Shown here: piece after piece, positions 46,623 to 58,299 of the stretch
Layout: every line of letters begins with the position of its first letter
Numbering within the stretch: the stretch's first letter is position 1
NCBI GenBank assembly: GCA_020736575.1
Contig: JAGPYM010000001.1
Coordinates: forward strand, 2,914,001 to 2,978,000
Direction of reading: 5' to 3'
Length of the DNA: 64,000 bases
DNA from: Thelonectria olida
Lineage: Eukaryota > Ascomycota > Sordariomycetes > Hypocreales > Nectriaceae
The notes under the pieces: model-generated
What the model saw: only the letters and a program-made list of their open reading frames with translations
The model's database searches: none
Told to the model about the DNA's origin: nothing
Made by a program: the position numbers and the translations under genes

Positions 46623-48068
46623 TTAAGGAAGCGGTCGTCGGTGGGTGGGATCACGAGGCTGGTAGCGGCGAGACTCGTTTTGTTGCTGGGTAGCTAGCCA
46701 CTCAGCGGATCCAGTCTGTCGTCCAGGTTGCTCTGCAGGCACCTTGGTATCGCGACTCTGTGAGGGAGAAGGTCGGCTGGCGTTCGACGAGGAGCCGGAG
46801 GCATCGGGGACCAAAGAGGTGACGGCCTGGGCAATGTAGGCGACCACGTATTGTCGCAACTCTTGGTCCTCTCGACTGTCCTCCTTCTCAAGCCGAAACC
46901 TCTCATCTTTGCTCATGTTGGATCGACGCATAGCCTTGATTTCTTGCATGATATAGAGAAGAACCTCCTCAGGGCATCTGGTGCGCTCAGTGGCGGCTTC
47001 GTTCTTGCGCACGTATCTTCGTGTCACGTCGGTGGCGCCATCAATCGAAAAGGCGATGCAGTAGGACATCTTCTTCCCCCAGCCCTCGGCATAGAGTCGT
47101 GGGTTATCCCAAGATTCCTCACATGCATCCACATGGACCCATCGCTTTTGGTGATCTGAGTAGACCTCAGTCCAGACATGGTCTTCGGCGTTCCAAACCC
47201 ATCTCACTCGGCCGCCGACAGCTCGACAAAACATGCTGAAGCAGTTTGCCCACTCACCAACTCGGCCTCTGCGGGTATGCAGCAACTTCCAGACATCACC
47301 GTATCGGGGGAATCGCTCATAAGCGCCACATCCCTGAACAGAGCAGCGATAGAGCTCGACTCGGAGAGCGCCACAAGCACTCTCATCAGGCGAAGGAGCG
47401 GTCATGCCATTGAAAATTGTGGGGGACAAGCATGCAGGGCAGGGAGGGTTATTCACCCAAGTGAAAAATGATCGCTTAAACCATCTGGGTCATGTCAGCC
47501 TTTGCCCATGAGTGATGGAGGATTGCACATCAACATACCTTAGAAGCGCACGAATAACACAGTCTTGGTAACCCCATTCCGGTTGTCGTCCATCACCCAT
47601 ACTCTCGGCCTGAGCACGCCAGATCTGAGACTCTTCCTCGGCTTCGCCGTAGATGCGATCCAGTGGGATTATTTGGAGGACCTCATCTAACAAACCGGGA
47701 TTTTCGTACTTGGTCGGGGTTAGAGAGAGGCTGATTAAGAGATTTCGAAATTTCTGGGAGTCGCGGTCGTTGGCGTCGGGAGCTGTGGGAATCTTGGGGA
47801 GGTTGCGGAGGGCGGAGTATGAAGGTAGGGTTTGACCGTTGGATGTTGAGGGTCGGGTACCGTGGGGAGAGGCGGGAACATGCAGATTGGAGCTCGAAGC
47901 CCGTTCTCGAAGGCCGGGTGATCCATGACGGGAAGCATTGCGGAGGTCGGTCATGCGCTTGTCGCGAAGCAGACCCTCGAACTTGATGCGAAGGTCGTGA
48001 GCCCATTCCTCACCATAGTCCTCAGAGGATGGAGGAGCAGGGCTCGAAGGCATGCCCCGGCCCGCCAT
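46623..48068 (-). CDS. png1: Peptide:N-glycanase homologue PNG1, predicted acatalytic
   Basis: Two exons, 48068-47539 and 47484-46623 (54-nt intron), give 463 residues. An N-terminal helical region is followed by two zinc knuckles (CPAC and CSVQGC) and the transglutaminase-like core. Here the family Cys of GRCGEW is Val: the sequence reads [10 protein letters not shown], Val at about residue 252. The other two triad residues are kept: His279 in EDHVW and Asp296 in VHVDACEE. Active PNG1 strips N-glycans from misfolded ER proteins in the cytosol. Without the nucleophile this protein should not hydrolyse glycopeptides. Neurospora PNG1 is also reported to lack activity and to serve cell polarity. 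The C-terminus is Ser/Gln-rich and disordered. Confidence 0.92.
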
Positions 48069-51000
48069 GATGAACGATTAGAGTTACGGTTCCGGGAAGT
48101 CTTGTAAATACGCGGAAGGGTAGATTGACGGGTGAACAATGAGTTGTTGGCTGCGGAAGCCGGAAAGCGAGGTTGATTAAGAGGTTGATGCACGAGTCGA
48201 AGGAATTAAAGAAAGGTAGGACTCGGCGACGCCCTGATAGAAGCAACCGTGGTTGCCGTCGTATTGTCGTCGTCAGCTGAAGGTTTGCGTAGACCTCAGT
48301 CCAGCAGGTTGCCACAGGATGACGGGCGCCTAGTAGATCGGTTTCGCTAGCGTCGTCGTGGTCGTTGAAATTCAGCGATGGTGGGATGTTCCGCGAATGT
48401 CGTCGGCCTAGTAGTTGTCGTCGAGGTCGCTGTCGTCGGATACGGGAGTATGGCGCTGGAAGTGTTTGCTGGTGGTTGTTGGTTCTGGTTGGGGAGGAGG
48501 GAAAGTGAATGGCGGATGAATTGGGCGGGACGGCAAGACGAAGGGACCTGACAGACAGACGAGAGGCAGGACAGAGGCAAGAGGTAGTCGCAGCTGGGAG
48601 TTGGGGTGGACCAGGGGAATAAAGGGACGGGGTGTCTCGGGAGGGTGTGCGTCTCGTCGGCTCCTTCCTACTATTTGGTCAGGCCTAGATGGCAGTTTAC
48701 GCGTCAGCAGTGAGCGCCACAACCAATGAGGGAGCCCAGACGAGTCAGCGGTGGGGGGGCACTAGGCGCAGGAGCACGTACCGGTACGACACAGGGTGTA
48801 CCTTTTTTGGGGGGCTTTGCTTCTGTCCTCCCTCACAGATGACTGGCAGGAGGAAGGCTTTGTCCTTGGTGCGTCGAGGAATTGGCTGGGGCACGCATTC
48901 GCGTCGAGTGCTCCTCTGATCGACTTCTGTTAATTACCCAGGCCCCGACGTTTACGAATACTGCTGGGGAAATCGGAGAACCGACTTGCAAAGGACCGGA
49001 GCCTTTTTTATCTTTCTCCAACGAACGAAGGATCTTGCGCGAGGACTCGGCAGATCAACGTCTTGGCGAAGCCCACGCAATTCGGGTCAACTCAGGACCG
49101 GCTGGCGAGGAGGAACGTTTGCCTCCAGTACGTGGACTGCTGCGTGGACATCTCGCACTTCGTAAATGGTCTCCATCAGCAAAAGGTCTCGGCCAGGCAG
49201 CTCTTTCACAGCGCCTACGAATATGGTCGCTGTCGTGGACATCGATTAATTAACTTGGGCTTTCCCTGGGTATTCCTTGGAGTAGGTACATTAAGGTTCC
49301 CAATAACTGCGTACAATACCGAAGGCAAGAGGGCGACGTAAACCCGTGGCGTCGCATCCCAACCCTCGTCATCCAGTGACAGTGACAGTGAGAGTAAGCT
49401 AATTCCTCTCCGGGTGGGAGTGAGTGCGTTGGTCACGAATCACAATCACGGCATTTCCGTGGCTGAAGTAGAGTACCTTGATGTTCGCTTCTGGGCTGGT
49501 ATCCTAATGCGACTGTACGGATGCTCTCAATGGCGAATGCAAGCAAGTACGAATAGGCAATAGGCTACCAAAAGGGAGAAGGGCAATGGCAAAACGCAAG
49601 AGCTCTGACTTGATCAGCATCTTGCGGCGTGTGGCGAGAGTCCTGATACCGTCAAAACGAGACACGCGAGATGAAGATCTCAACGACGGTGAGATGAAAC
49701 GGACAAAGCTACGGGTCGGGTCTGCTCCGATCGATCTCCACACTATTATCATCTGGACGAAAGTGGTTGATCAGCAAAGAGAATGCGAGCAGCTGGAGAA
49801 AAAGCGACGCAGACAAGGCAGATTACGTACGACCATTTGCCTCCTGTTGACTGTCTTTGCTCTTTTTGCTCCGGAATTCTGCAAGTCAACCACTCGGTCC
49901 CGTCGTGTTCGGCCGGCCCCTGGACAGGAAGGGTGAGTGAGGTACCGGTACTTTGGCTGGGGACGTGCTTGTCGTCATGGCGGGCGATGACGAGGCACTG
50001 GTGCCGGCCCAGTGTGGCACAGCTTTTGCAGCAAAGCCACTCTGGGCACGCTTTGCCCTTTGGCTCGCTTGTGCTTGTTGGCCTGCCCCGGTGCCCTCTT
50101 TGCCTTGCCTCGCATCCACGATACCTCGTGATTTCATTGACGAAGAGTTGTCAGCCCAGCTAGTTAATAAACAGCCATGTCCATCATGTCCCTAGCCACC
50201 TAGCGTTTTAGACTGTGCGTGTCCTTAATTACCCGCCAACTGCCCCCGTCGAGCAGCATTCGCGTGTACTTTGTGTGGAAACGGGAACAATGCTACTTCA
50301 GACCACTCCTCTTGCAGCATCGTGCAGCTGGACAAGAGGAGGACCTCAATCCCCCAATCTCCCACGAGATCCATGGCACTCTCCCTCCGGACTCTCCAGC
50401 CACAAGTTTGGAGCGCTAAAAGGATCCACTTTGTTCTTTCTCTTTTGCAGACTGTGGCCATGCAACTGAAGGGCCAGTCAAGGTTATTTCCAGTTTCACG
50501 CCCTCCCGCGGAAACCGCACAGGACCGAAGGCCCCAATTGGCTCCTCCCCACAGATTCCAGAGAGACAGGGCAAGGAAGATCCACATTTGTCCCTTCCTT
50601 TTGCGACTCTTGTGACAATCGCAGACGCGGCCTCCTCTTGGCCTGCGAAATTCGTCTCCTCTCACGTGGGCCAGTGCCAATTGCTGCCTCATCACCATAA
50701 TTACACTTCCGTTACAGCATCGTCATCAAGGCTTGTTGACGAGTATTCGCGAGTAGAGCCGCCAAAAGTCCGAGCGACACACGCATATGCGATCCTTTCA
50801 TCCCGACTTCCGCCCCAAGGGATGGATATTCGACTTCAACATTCAAGAGAATGCGTCCTTGTCCTACGTAGCACTGGTCGGCTTGTCGCTCAGCGTCAAT
50901 CATGAGGTGCCCGCCTCAGAGTAACGTTTCGCTGCAGTTGGCTCAGCCTGTTCTGACGTGCATCGCCATAATTATAGTAATGCCTGCTGTAGCTACCTAC

Positions 51001-53345
51001 AAACTTCATACCATCTCTGTTGCCACAGCGCTCCCATCTCGAGTCTCAATGAAGCGGTTGTCCCGGTTCTTTCTCCCATACACAAAGAAGCTTAACTCTG
51101 TGCCATTGTCTCTCCCTGACTTGCCCCTGGGTGCACATGGGTCCATCCCCGAAGCGATTACGCAGCCAACCCGTCCTTGGCTAGGACGACCAGCTTCATA
51201 CGCGTCCAAGCGCGGCATCACTCTGGGGAGGAGAGAAACCTCTGGTTCTAGCTTGAGCCTCGATGTCAAGACGGAAAGAAATGCAGCCTCTCACGGTGCG
51301 TTACGCAGTGTTTTCATCCTGCTAAGTATCATCACTCACCCATATGCAAAACGAGTACGTATGACCTCTCGTCGACGACAAACCCCCCCAAAAACCTTCG
51401 CTCGGGTCACGTATGTACGAATAGCCGCCCGTGATCCATCTAATAAACAGTCTTCTCCGAGTCCGTCTCCGTTCCCGTTTTCCCTTGCAAAACGTTGACA
51501 CGTCCCACTGTCTGTGGACCCTGTCGCCAATCAAGCCCATCGAAAATCTCCCACAGACCATGGCACGCCATGGGACATGGGGTCGACTATCGATTTCTTC
51601 CAGATTGACCAGGGGGTAGCCTGTGAGACACCAGAGGCCGCGTCATCTGGCGACTCGCCATGAGAGCAGCTTGCGCAGCTGCTGTCCAGGCCTAGGTATC
51701 CAGGCGACAGACCCTGTAAGCAAACAAGCAAGACGCAAGACTCTTTCTACGGTAATTACTCGCCACCCCACACAGAACTCTTTGCTCCAATGGGACCTAT
51801 CATTGCGTGAGGCTCCAATGCCGACCCGGCCAATAATTATCTCGACTCCTCCAAATGGTTGTTGCGACGAACAGGCCCGCCTGTTGCGACTTCACAAGCC
51901 AGAGCCCCGCGTTGGAGAGTTGTCAATATCTTGGCATGGCCTGGGCATGGCATATCAACTATCGTAAACTTATGAATATGAATACGTCTGTTTGCTAAAA
52001 TGTCGCTTTCTATCAAGTGTGGTCTGTTCTTATTTTCAAGAGGCACTTACTGCTCATGCGTTCCGTTGCATCGGGTACGTACGTCACTTACATGATGACC
52101 TCCATTGAGGTGCCCCGTGCTCTCAATTCTCCCGATGGTAGCCTCATCCGTTTTTGAGTACCTTCTTCGCTTCCCTACAGCCCTAGGTACAGACTGAATC
52201 ATTCCCCGCTCTTGTCCTATGGATGGGAATCTCGGGAATCCGAATCCAGCTGGACACCTTTGGCGTCATGTTTTCGAATCGAAGATTCAAAGAACTTGTC
52301 TGCTCTTCACATATTGAACTCATGAGTCTGCCACGGCATGTTCATGCTTGATCAACCTCTCCCGACACACATTTTGAGCTTTGTCAACTCAACATTAGGC
52401 ACCTTCTTAACAAACTGAGCACAGGCAAGCCGTGTCCTGCTTCGAACGAACCACTTTCGTTATAGCTTCCTGCCCGAGTTCCCAAACGACACTTCCATCT
52501 TGACCCTGCAGCCTGCCAACCAACAACACTTCTCCTCGCCCGCACATGTCCCCTGCAACGGGAAGAGGGAGGGGACCCCTTTCACACTTCGGAGGACGCG
52601 CGTTTCCTCGGCGGATCTCTCTACCGACTCTGCCAGACCTGGGTGCCGGGCGGCGGCGTGGAACCAACAGCAAGGGCTCTCTTTGGAACAGAGCTGACCC
52701 GGGAACTGTGGCCGTGAGAGCTTGGTGACGCACAAAACAGCCGCACTTTCCCTGCTTGCTCGTGAGGCAGAAGACTGGCCCTGGTCTTGAAGCGTTTGAG
52801 GCTTGGAGGACTGCGGCGTTGATGTCTAAGCCTGCTAATGGGATGAGATGCTTGTTTGGACTCTTACCTAGAAGTGACTCCATCGTCGAACTGGCGTCTT
52901 TGAGACATATTCAAGACGTTCAAGCCCCTCATAGCGGACCGTCGAAGCCTCCACAAACAGGGGATACCCCAAATGATGTTTATCAGCATTGTCATGACAC
53001 ATCCTACATCGAGTGTACGTCTTGGCCACTATGCAAGTCTGCGGAACATGGCCACACTCAACCATCACATGTGGACTTGCGACAATGTCTCATAGTAGAT
53101 TCGTTTACCCAGAAGATGTAGATCAAAGAAAAAAACCAACGACACGTGCGTTCGCAGTGGTTTGTGCATTGAGATAAGTACGTAACCATTCAAGAAATCT
53201 ACAACCCAGGGTTTTCGTCCGGTCTGGACCCTTCCACACATATGCCACTAACATTCCCAGTTTTTCGCCTCCCGGACTCTTGTCCTGTTTCCATACTTGT
53301 TCCCCATGACTAGTCTCTTGCGTATGAGACCTTAAAAAGCTCAAT
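48069..53345. other. Longest gene-free stretch of the window (5.3 kb)
   Basis: Between the PNG1 promoter and the UTP4 3' end. Frames of 116 codons (49586-49936, Lys/Arg-rich plus a hydrophobic segment) and 198 codons (50902-51498) start with ATG but show no motif or clear coding pattern. Base composition looks ordinary, with no visible RIP-like AT bias or repeat. Long promoters or non-coding transcripts are possible. Confidence 0.5.
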
Positions 53346-56043
53346 CTACCTTTCCCATGGCTCGAGGCCAAAGTAGCTCTCCGGCATCTCCACATCCCAC
53401 GTCGGCCTCTCCACTAGGGCAACCTCGAGGGGCTGGTTCGGCATGCTGAGGGGCACGATGCCGAAGATGGGACGGTACTTGTAAGTCACCCACCAGCTCT
53501 TGCGTTCACCGCCAGTCGTGGCCACCTGGGAGTCTGAGCCGACCTCGTTGCGGTTGCGCAGCTGTGCGAGCTCTCCGTCGGCTTCAGCCATCTCGTCATC
53601 ACTGTTGATATCCTCGGGCTGAGGGCCGTCATCCATATCAACGTCCTCCCACTCGCCGGAGGTATGCTTGTGAACCTGGGAAGGCGCAATGCTTCCCTGT
53701 TCCATTCTGCCACCAGCACCAGTGCTCGGCCCGGTCCTCTTGCGCTTGATGCCTTGCTTGCCGGGGGTCTCGCTAGACTCAGCCTCGAGAGCTGGCTTGG
53801 GGAGGTCCTGAGCCATGTCAATCATGAGCAGGAATGAAACGCCATAGATCCAGGCTCGGGACCCTTGCCAGAGCACACCCTTGGCCAAGTCTAAAAGATC
53901 TTGAACGGGTGCAGGGAGGGCTTTCCGGGGATGACGACGAGACCACGGGGTCAGAGAGCCTTGCAGGGGGTGGAACGAAAGAAGGTTCCACGACGTTGTG
54001 ACTGCCAAGAGGGTATAGTCGTTGGCGTTTTCTCGCTCACCAGGGCCCTGGTTGACGGAGCCTTGGGTCTCGGGCACATCGTTAGAGAACGATAATACGG
54101 TAGCAGCAGTAGGAAGTTTGGGCAAAAGCTTGGCGTTGGGGTTTCTAACCCACTGATCACCAGACTGAGTACTGGGACCGTCCCCTTCTTCCTCCGAAGA
54201 ATCGCTCTCAGAGGACGAAGACGCGTCACCCTCTGTCTTAGCCCCATTCTGCATGTCTTCGGTGCTGCCGCGTAAGACCCATGTGTCGATGTATCCCGCC
54301 AAATCCGACGTTGCGATCATTTTCGAGTCAGCAGAGAAGACAGCGTGGGTAATGGTCCTGTCGTAGCTGCCTAGCCCGCCGTTGAGGATGTAACGCGGGG
54401 TCTTTCGTCGCAATCGGGGGAGTCGTCGAACTTGCGGCTGGAAGGTGATGGGAGCGTCGACGTCGGTGGGGTTGTCGATCTTGGCTGCCACAACTCGGGA
54501 GCCTTGTTGAATGGCACAAAGCCATTGGCCGTTGGGCGATAACTGGACTTTGGTGGCGCCAATGTTCGCTAGCTTTTGAGGAACCTGGAGGGTTGAAAGC
54601 TTGATATCTACAGGCTGGATGGGGTCTTGGTGTTGTAGTCGGAAGGCCTTGACACTGATGGAAGTAGATACGACAAGGAGAGTGCCGTCCTCGTTGATAG
54701 TGGCCGAGGTGATGTTGGAGTCGCCTCTAACAATAATAGTCTTGAGGAGTTTGCGGTTTTGGTTGATATCCACGTCTTCGCCTCCTTCGTTGAACATGTC
54801 TGTCGCTGACTTGCGGAGGGTCCAGATGTGAACCTCTCTCTCCCACCAACTAACAACAAACCTTGCCTTGGCAGCGGCTAGGAGAGGAGGTTGTTGGGGA
54901 AGACTGGGCATGATACGGTGGTTCTCTCGACCCATCTCCTTGAGCGGAATCACGACCGGGTTCGCGTCAGGGCCTGCCAATGAGTTAGTAATGATGATCC
55001 GTTGGCAACATGTTTTGTTTTATCTTACCTCCAGAAACAACAACGCTAAGAGGACCACTCTCGAAAGAAGCCATGCACTTGACATCGTGCTCGTGATATC
55101 TCCTACCCCAGACCTTGGCCCATCGTTGACCTGCGCCAGTATTTTGCTTGTAGAGGATCGTCCGTCGGTCCATGCCTCCACTGAAGATTGATGATCCATC
55201 AGAACTGGTTGTGAGACTGAGGACATCTTGCTTGTGGCTTTGCATTCGCTGCATCTGCGTGTATGTCTTGCCGTCCCAGATGCAAACCTGGCCAGTAGAG
55301 TCGCCCGAGACGATGTTGCCTCCTGGAAGACACTTGACAGACCAAACGATGATGTCCTTGGAACCGCCCACGAGATCGGAACCCAGTGTCATCCTTCGAA
55401 GCGTGTGGCCCTTGGCAATATCGTACACTCGGATGGTGCTATCAGCGCACCCGACAATGGCAATCTTTCGCGACTGAAACGTAATGCTGACCATCTGTGA
55501 CTTCTTGTGAGGGGATCGGAGCAGAACTCGCTGAAATCGCAGATCGTCGTCCTCGATGGAGTACATGACCAACTCGCCGTCGATAGTTCCGACGATGAGC
55601 TTGGCCGAGTCTTGACCCTCCTCAGAGCCAGTATTGACCGCGGCGACCGGCTGAGCAGCCATGCACCAAATGTCGCCGTGCTGGCCACTCGCGTGCCGTT
55701 TCGGAACGCCCTTTTCGAGATCCCACTCCGTCACGGTAGATGTGTAACCAATGCTGAAGAGGCGCGACTTGCCGACAACAATGCGACCATCGCCAAGATC
55801 CTGGTCGGGCTCATTCACCCAGACAAGGCCGTCGACGCTTCGGTCCTTGCCGCCTGGAATGATCATTTCCTGGCTCCATGTTCCGTTTGATGGGTTCCAG
55901 ATCTCAATATCGCCATTTGCCCTTCCGATTGCCAAGCGCGCAAGCGAACTGTGCAGCGCCGTCTTTGTTTTGGGGTGCGAGAAGGCGATGGCATTGATTG
56001 CGGAAGGCTTGTAGGGAACGAATCGACAGCGATGAATATCCAT
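53346..56043 (-). CDS. utp4: UTP4 (cirhin), WD40 subunit of the t-UTP/SSU processome
   Basis: Two exons, 56043-55029 and 54973-53346 (55-nt intron), give 880 residues. The start MDIHRCRFVPYKPSAINAIA and the following WD repeats (LARLAIGRANGDIEIWNPSN; GQHGDIWCMAAQP; LIVGTIDGELVMYSI; IVGCADSTIRVYDI; NIVSGDSTGQVCIWDGK) match the Utp4/cirhin pattern. A second repeat set follows after about residue 340. An acidic linker (SSSSESDSSEEEGDGPS) and acidic stretches near the C-terminus are present. In the nucleolus the t-UTP subcomplex binds the 5' external transcribed spacer and links rRNA transcription to early 18S processing. The ATG at 56043 is chosen because family similarity starts there. UTP17/NAN1 is the main alternative but fits less well. 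Confidence 0.88.
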
Positions 56044-56730
56044 GTTTGCGGGCGGTCGAGCGCCTAGATGCGCTTTTCCGGATCGATATCGAGATTGCGT
56101 ACTTGTCTCTCGGTCTGAGACTCGCGAAAGATGCCGGGGCGTCGAAGCTCGTCGCCAAGTAGCCAGGCGTTGGAGTTCGAGCAAGGCGATTGATGCAAAG
56201 CCAAAAAAAAAAAAAAGTTTGGCTGTCGTCCAGAATATTTTTTTCTCAAGCAACCTTGGAATTAAGGTGTGGTCAATGCGCCAAACTGCCCCTCCACCCC
56301 ACCCGCGTCACGCGTTTCACAATGGCAGGAGTTGGAGGCTTGGAGCAGCAGGAGCGACTCGACCGACCACTCAAAAGCACAAAGAGCGTAGAAGTATATG
56401 TTACGTGAATAGCCCAAGACATGTCCTATGAAGATGTCGAATTTGAGAAAAGTCATCATATTCAATTCATTCCGTGTGTCAAAAGAGCTTCAAAGCACTT
56501 CTATTCTTACGAACTAATCTGACCAAACCTGCCACACTTGGTGGGTTTCTGGAGGCGCCGAGTCCAACCTCCGAGCACATTCAGGGCATATGCTTTATAG
56601 TTAATGCGATAACTCAAGTGTTTGTATTTTTCCAAAAAGGAAAATGCTATCAAGTTCGCACCTCACTCAACACGAGTGAGTATGTATCGATTTTCATCAT
56701 CCCATGCCTTTCCATTCAGCATGGAACGAA
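56044..56730. other. UTP4 promoter and fumarate reductase 3' spacer
   Basis: About 690 bases between two minus-strand genes. A 14-nt A run lies at 56203-56216 (poly-T on the coding strand of UTP4). No gene is seen. Confidence 0.5.
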
Positions 56731-58299
56731 CTAAGCCGCCACCTCAGCTCCCGCTGTTCGGCCATAGACAACACACTCAAGCAACGAAGACCCTCCCAGC
56801 CGGTTGTCGCCGTGGATTCCTCCAGTAATCTCACCAGCTGCCACAAGGCCAGGAATAGGCACAAGCTTCCCGTCCTTTGTTCGCAGCACATGGCCCTTCT
56901 CGTCGATCGCCACGCCGCCCATCGTGAAGTGCACAATGGGCGTCACACGACCAATATAGACCTCCTCGTCACGGTTCTCCTCGCCGGGCTTCAATGTCCA
57001 GTGTCCGCGTGTCGTGCGGCCGAACTCGTCCTCGGCATCCTCAGCTACTGCCTTGGCGTACTTGTCTACGGCCGCGATGAAAGTGGGCTCGAGGTCGCGC
57101 ACCTTGGTCTTCTTCACCAAGCCCTTCCATTCGTAGAAACCAAGGTGGTTGGCAGACGCTTCGGACGCGCCGGGGTCGAGGAGGATGGTGATGTCCCATT
57201 GCTTGATGATGCCGTCGCCGTCGGTCGCGGGGGGAAGCTTCATGAGAGCTGCGCTGACGTGCTCGCGGGTCTCCATCTCGTTGACGAAGCGCTCGCCAGA
57301 AGGGGAGAGAAGAATACCGCCTTCGCCTCGCAACATCTCAGCAGCGAGGAACTTGAGCATCGTGTTGGGGCTCTTGGGATCCACGAAACCCGTTGGGTGG
57401 ATCTGCACGCTGTCCATGTCGAGTAGTTCGGCGCCCACGGCGGTCAAAATCTCGTGGGATCCCGGCCGCTCTTCGTTGGTCGATGGCATACCCTTGAGGT
57501 CGGGTCGGTAACGCGCAAGCAGACCGGTGGCGTCGCCGGCGAAACCACCACTTGCGAACATGACGTTTCCTTCGAGAGTGTGTGTCTCGCCCTCGAGAAC
57601 GTACTCGACGCCCTGGACGGCATCGCCGTCGCTGACGAGCTTCTTGACCTCGGCCAAGTTGGTCATGGTGAACTTTTCATTCTCCTTGAGCTTGCCGAGC
57701 AGACCGAAAACGATGGCCGCACCGGGGGTCATCTTGCCGCCGCCGCGATGCGTGCGGGCGACGCTGTGGCCGCCAAGAGGAGCGACGACGCTCAAGTCCA
57801 CGCCGATCTCATCGACGAGCCAGGTAACGGCGTCGGCAGACTCGGCAGTGAGCTTGGTGATGAGGGCCTCGCGATCGACGGGCGGGTTGGTGGTGTTGAA
57901 GCGTGCGCCGGCGGACCGCACTGTGTCACTATAAAATAGCGTATCCTGGGTAATGCCTTGAGCGACCTGGAATCGCGTGCCAGCACCGTTGATGCCGGAC
58001 GAGGCCTTGATACTGTTACCGCCAGGCTTGGGCGCGCGATCGAGTAGGTGGACGGAGGGCGCGCCCTTCGAGAGGGCCTCGTACGAGGCGGAGAGGCCGG
58101 CGAGGCCGGAGCCGACGACGATGACGGGCCGTCTTGCGGCAGAGGAAGAAGTCGACATTGTCTTTGAGATTATCGAGGTGAATGATGGTCGGACGATATT
58201 ACTATAAAGCATAGCAGTGAGAGCTACTCCGATGCCGATGCAAGTGAGGAGGAGAAGGCGTGGTCTGCTCATGGCCCAGGGAAGAAGGATCCGAGGCAT
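56731..58299 (-). CDS. Soluble-type fumarate reductase (Osm1/Frd1-like) with N-terminal membrane anchor
   Basis: Single exon, 522 residues from the first ATG (58299). The N-terminus PRLLLLTCIGIGVALTAML is a hydrophobic anchor or signal. The flavoprotein starts with RPVIVVGSGLAGLSASYEAL (FAD-binding GxGxxG). It continues with KPGGNSIKASSGINGAG, MDSVQIHPTGFVDP, LRGEGGILL, EMETREHVSAALM and the final NRLGGSSLLECVVYGRTAG, all hallmarks of the fumarate reductase/succinate dehydrogenase flavoprotein group. Yeast Osm1 and Frd1 reduce fumarate to reoxidise FADH2, Osm1 partly for oxidative folding in the ER and mitochondria. The hydrophobic start here points to an Osm1-like secretory or mitochondrial location. 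A second ATG at 58272 could give a shorter form. Confidence 0.92.
   Translation of the reverse strand: MPRILLPWAMSRPRLLLLTCIGIGVALTAMLYSNIVRPSFTSIISKTMSTSSSAARRPVIVVGSGLAGLSASYEALSKGAPSVHLLDRAPKPGGNSIKASSGINGAGTRFQVAQGITQDTLFYSDTVRSAGARFNTTNPPVDREALITKLTAESADAVTWLVDEIGVDLSVVAPLGGHSVARTHRGGGKMTPGAAIVFGLLGKLKENEKFTMTNLAEVKKLVSDGDAVQGVEYVLEGETHTLEGNVMFASGGFAGDATGLLARYRPDLKGMPSTNEERPGSHEILTAVGAELLDMDSVQIHPTGFVDPKSPNTMLKFLAAEMLRGEGGILLSPSGERFVNEMETREHVSAALMKLPPATDGDGIIKQWDITILLDPGASEASANHLGFYEWKGLVKKTKVRDLEPTFIAAVDKYAKAVAEDAEDEFGRTTRGHWTLKPGEENRDEEVYIGRVTPIVHFTMGGVAIDEKGHVLRTKDGKLVPIPGLVAAGEITGGIHGDNRLGGSSLLECVVYGRTAGAEVAA

Noticed and set aside
49586..49936. 116-codon basic frame with one hydrophobic segment
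   Set aside because: No family signal and no leader context beyond an ATG; kept only as a note in the gap entry.
50902..51498. 198-codon plus-strand frame in the PNG1-UTP4 gap
   Set aside because: ATG start, but no motif, no plausible structure and a proline/serine/arginine composition typical of random frames.
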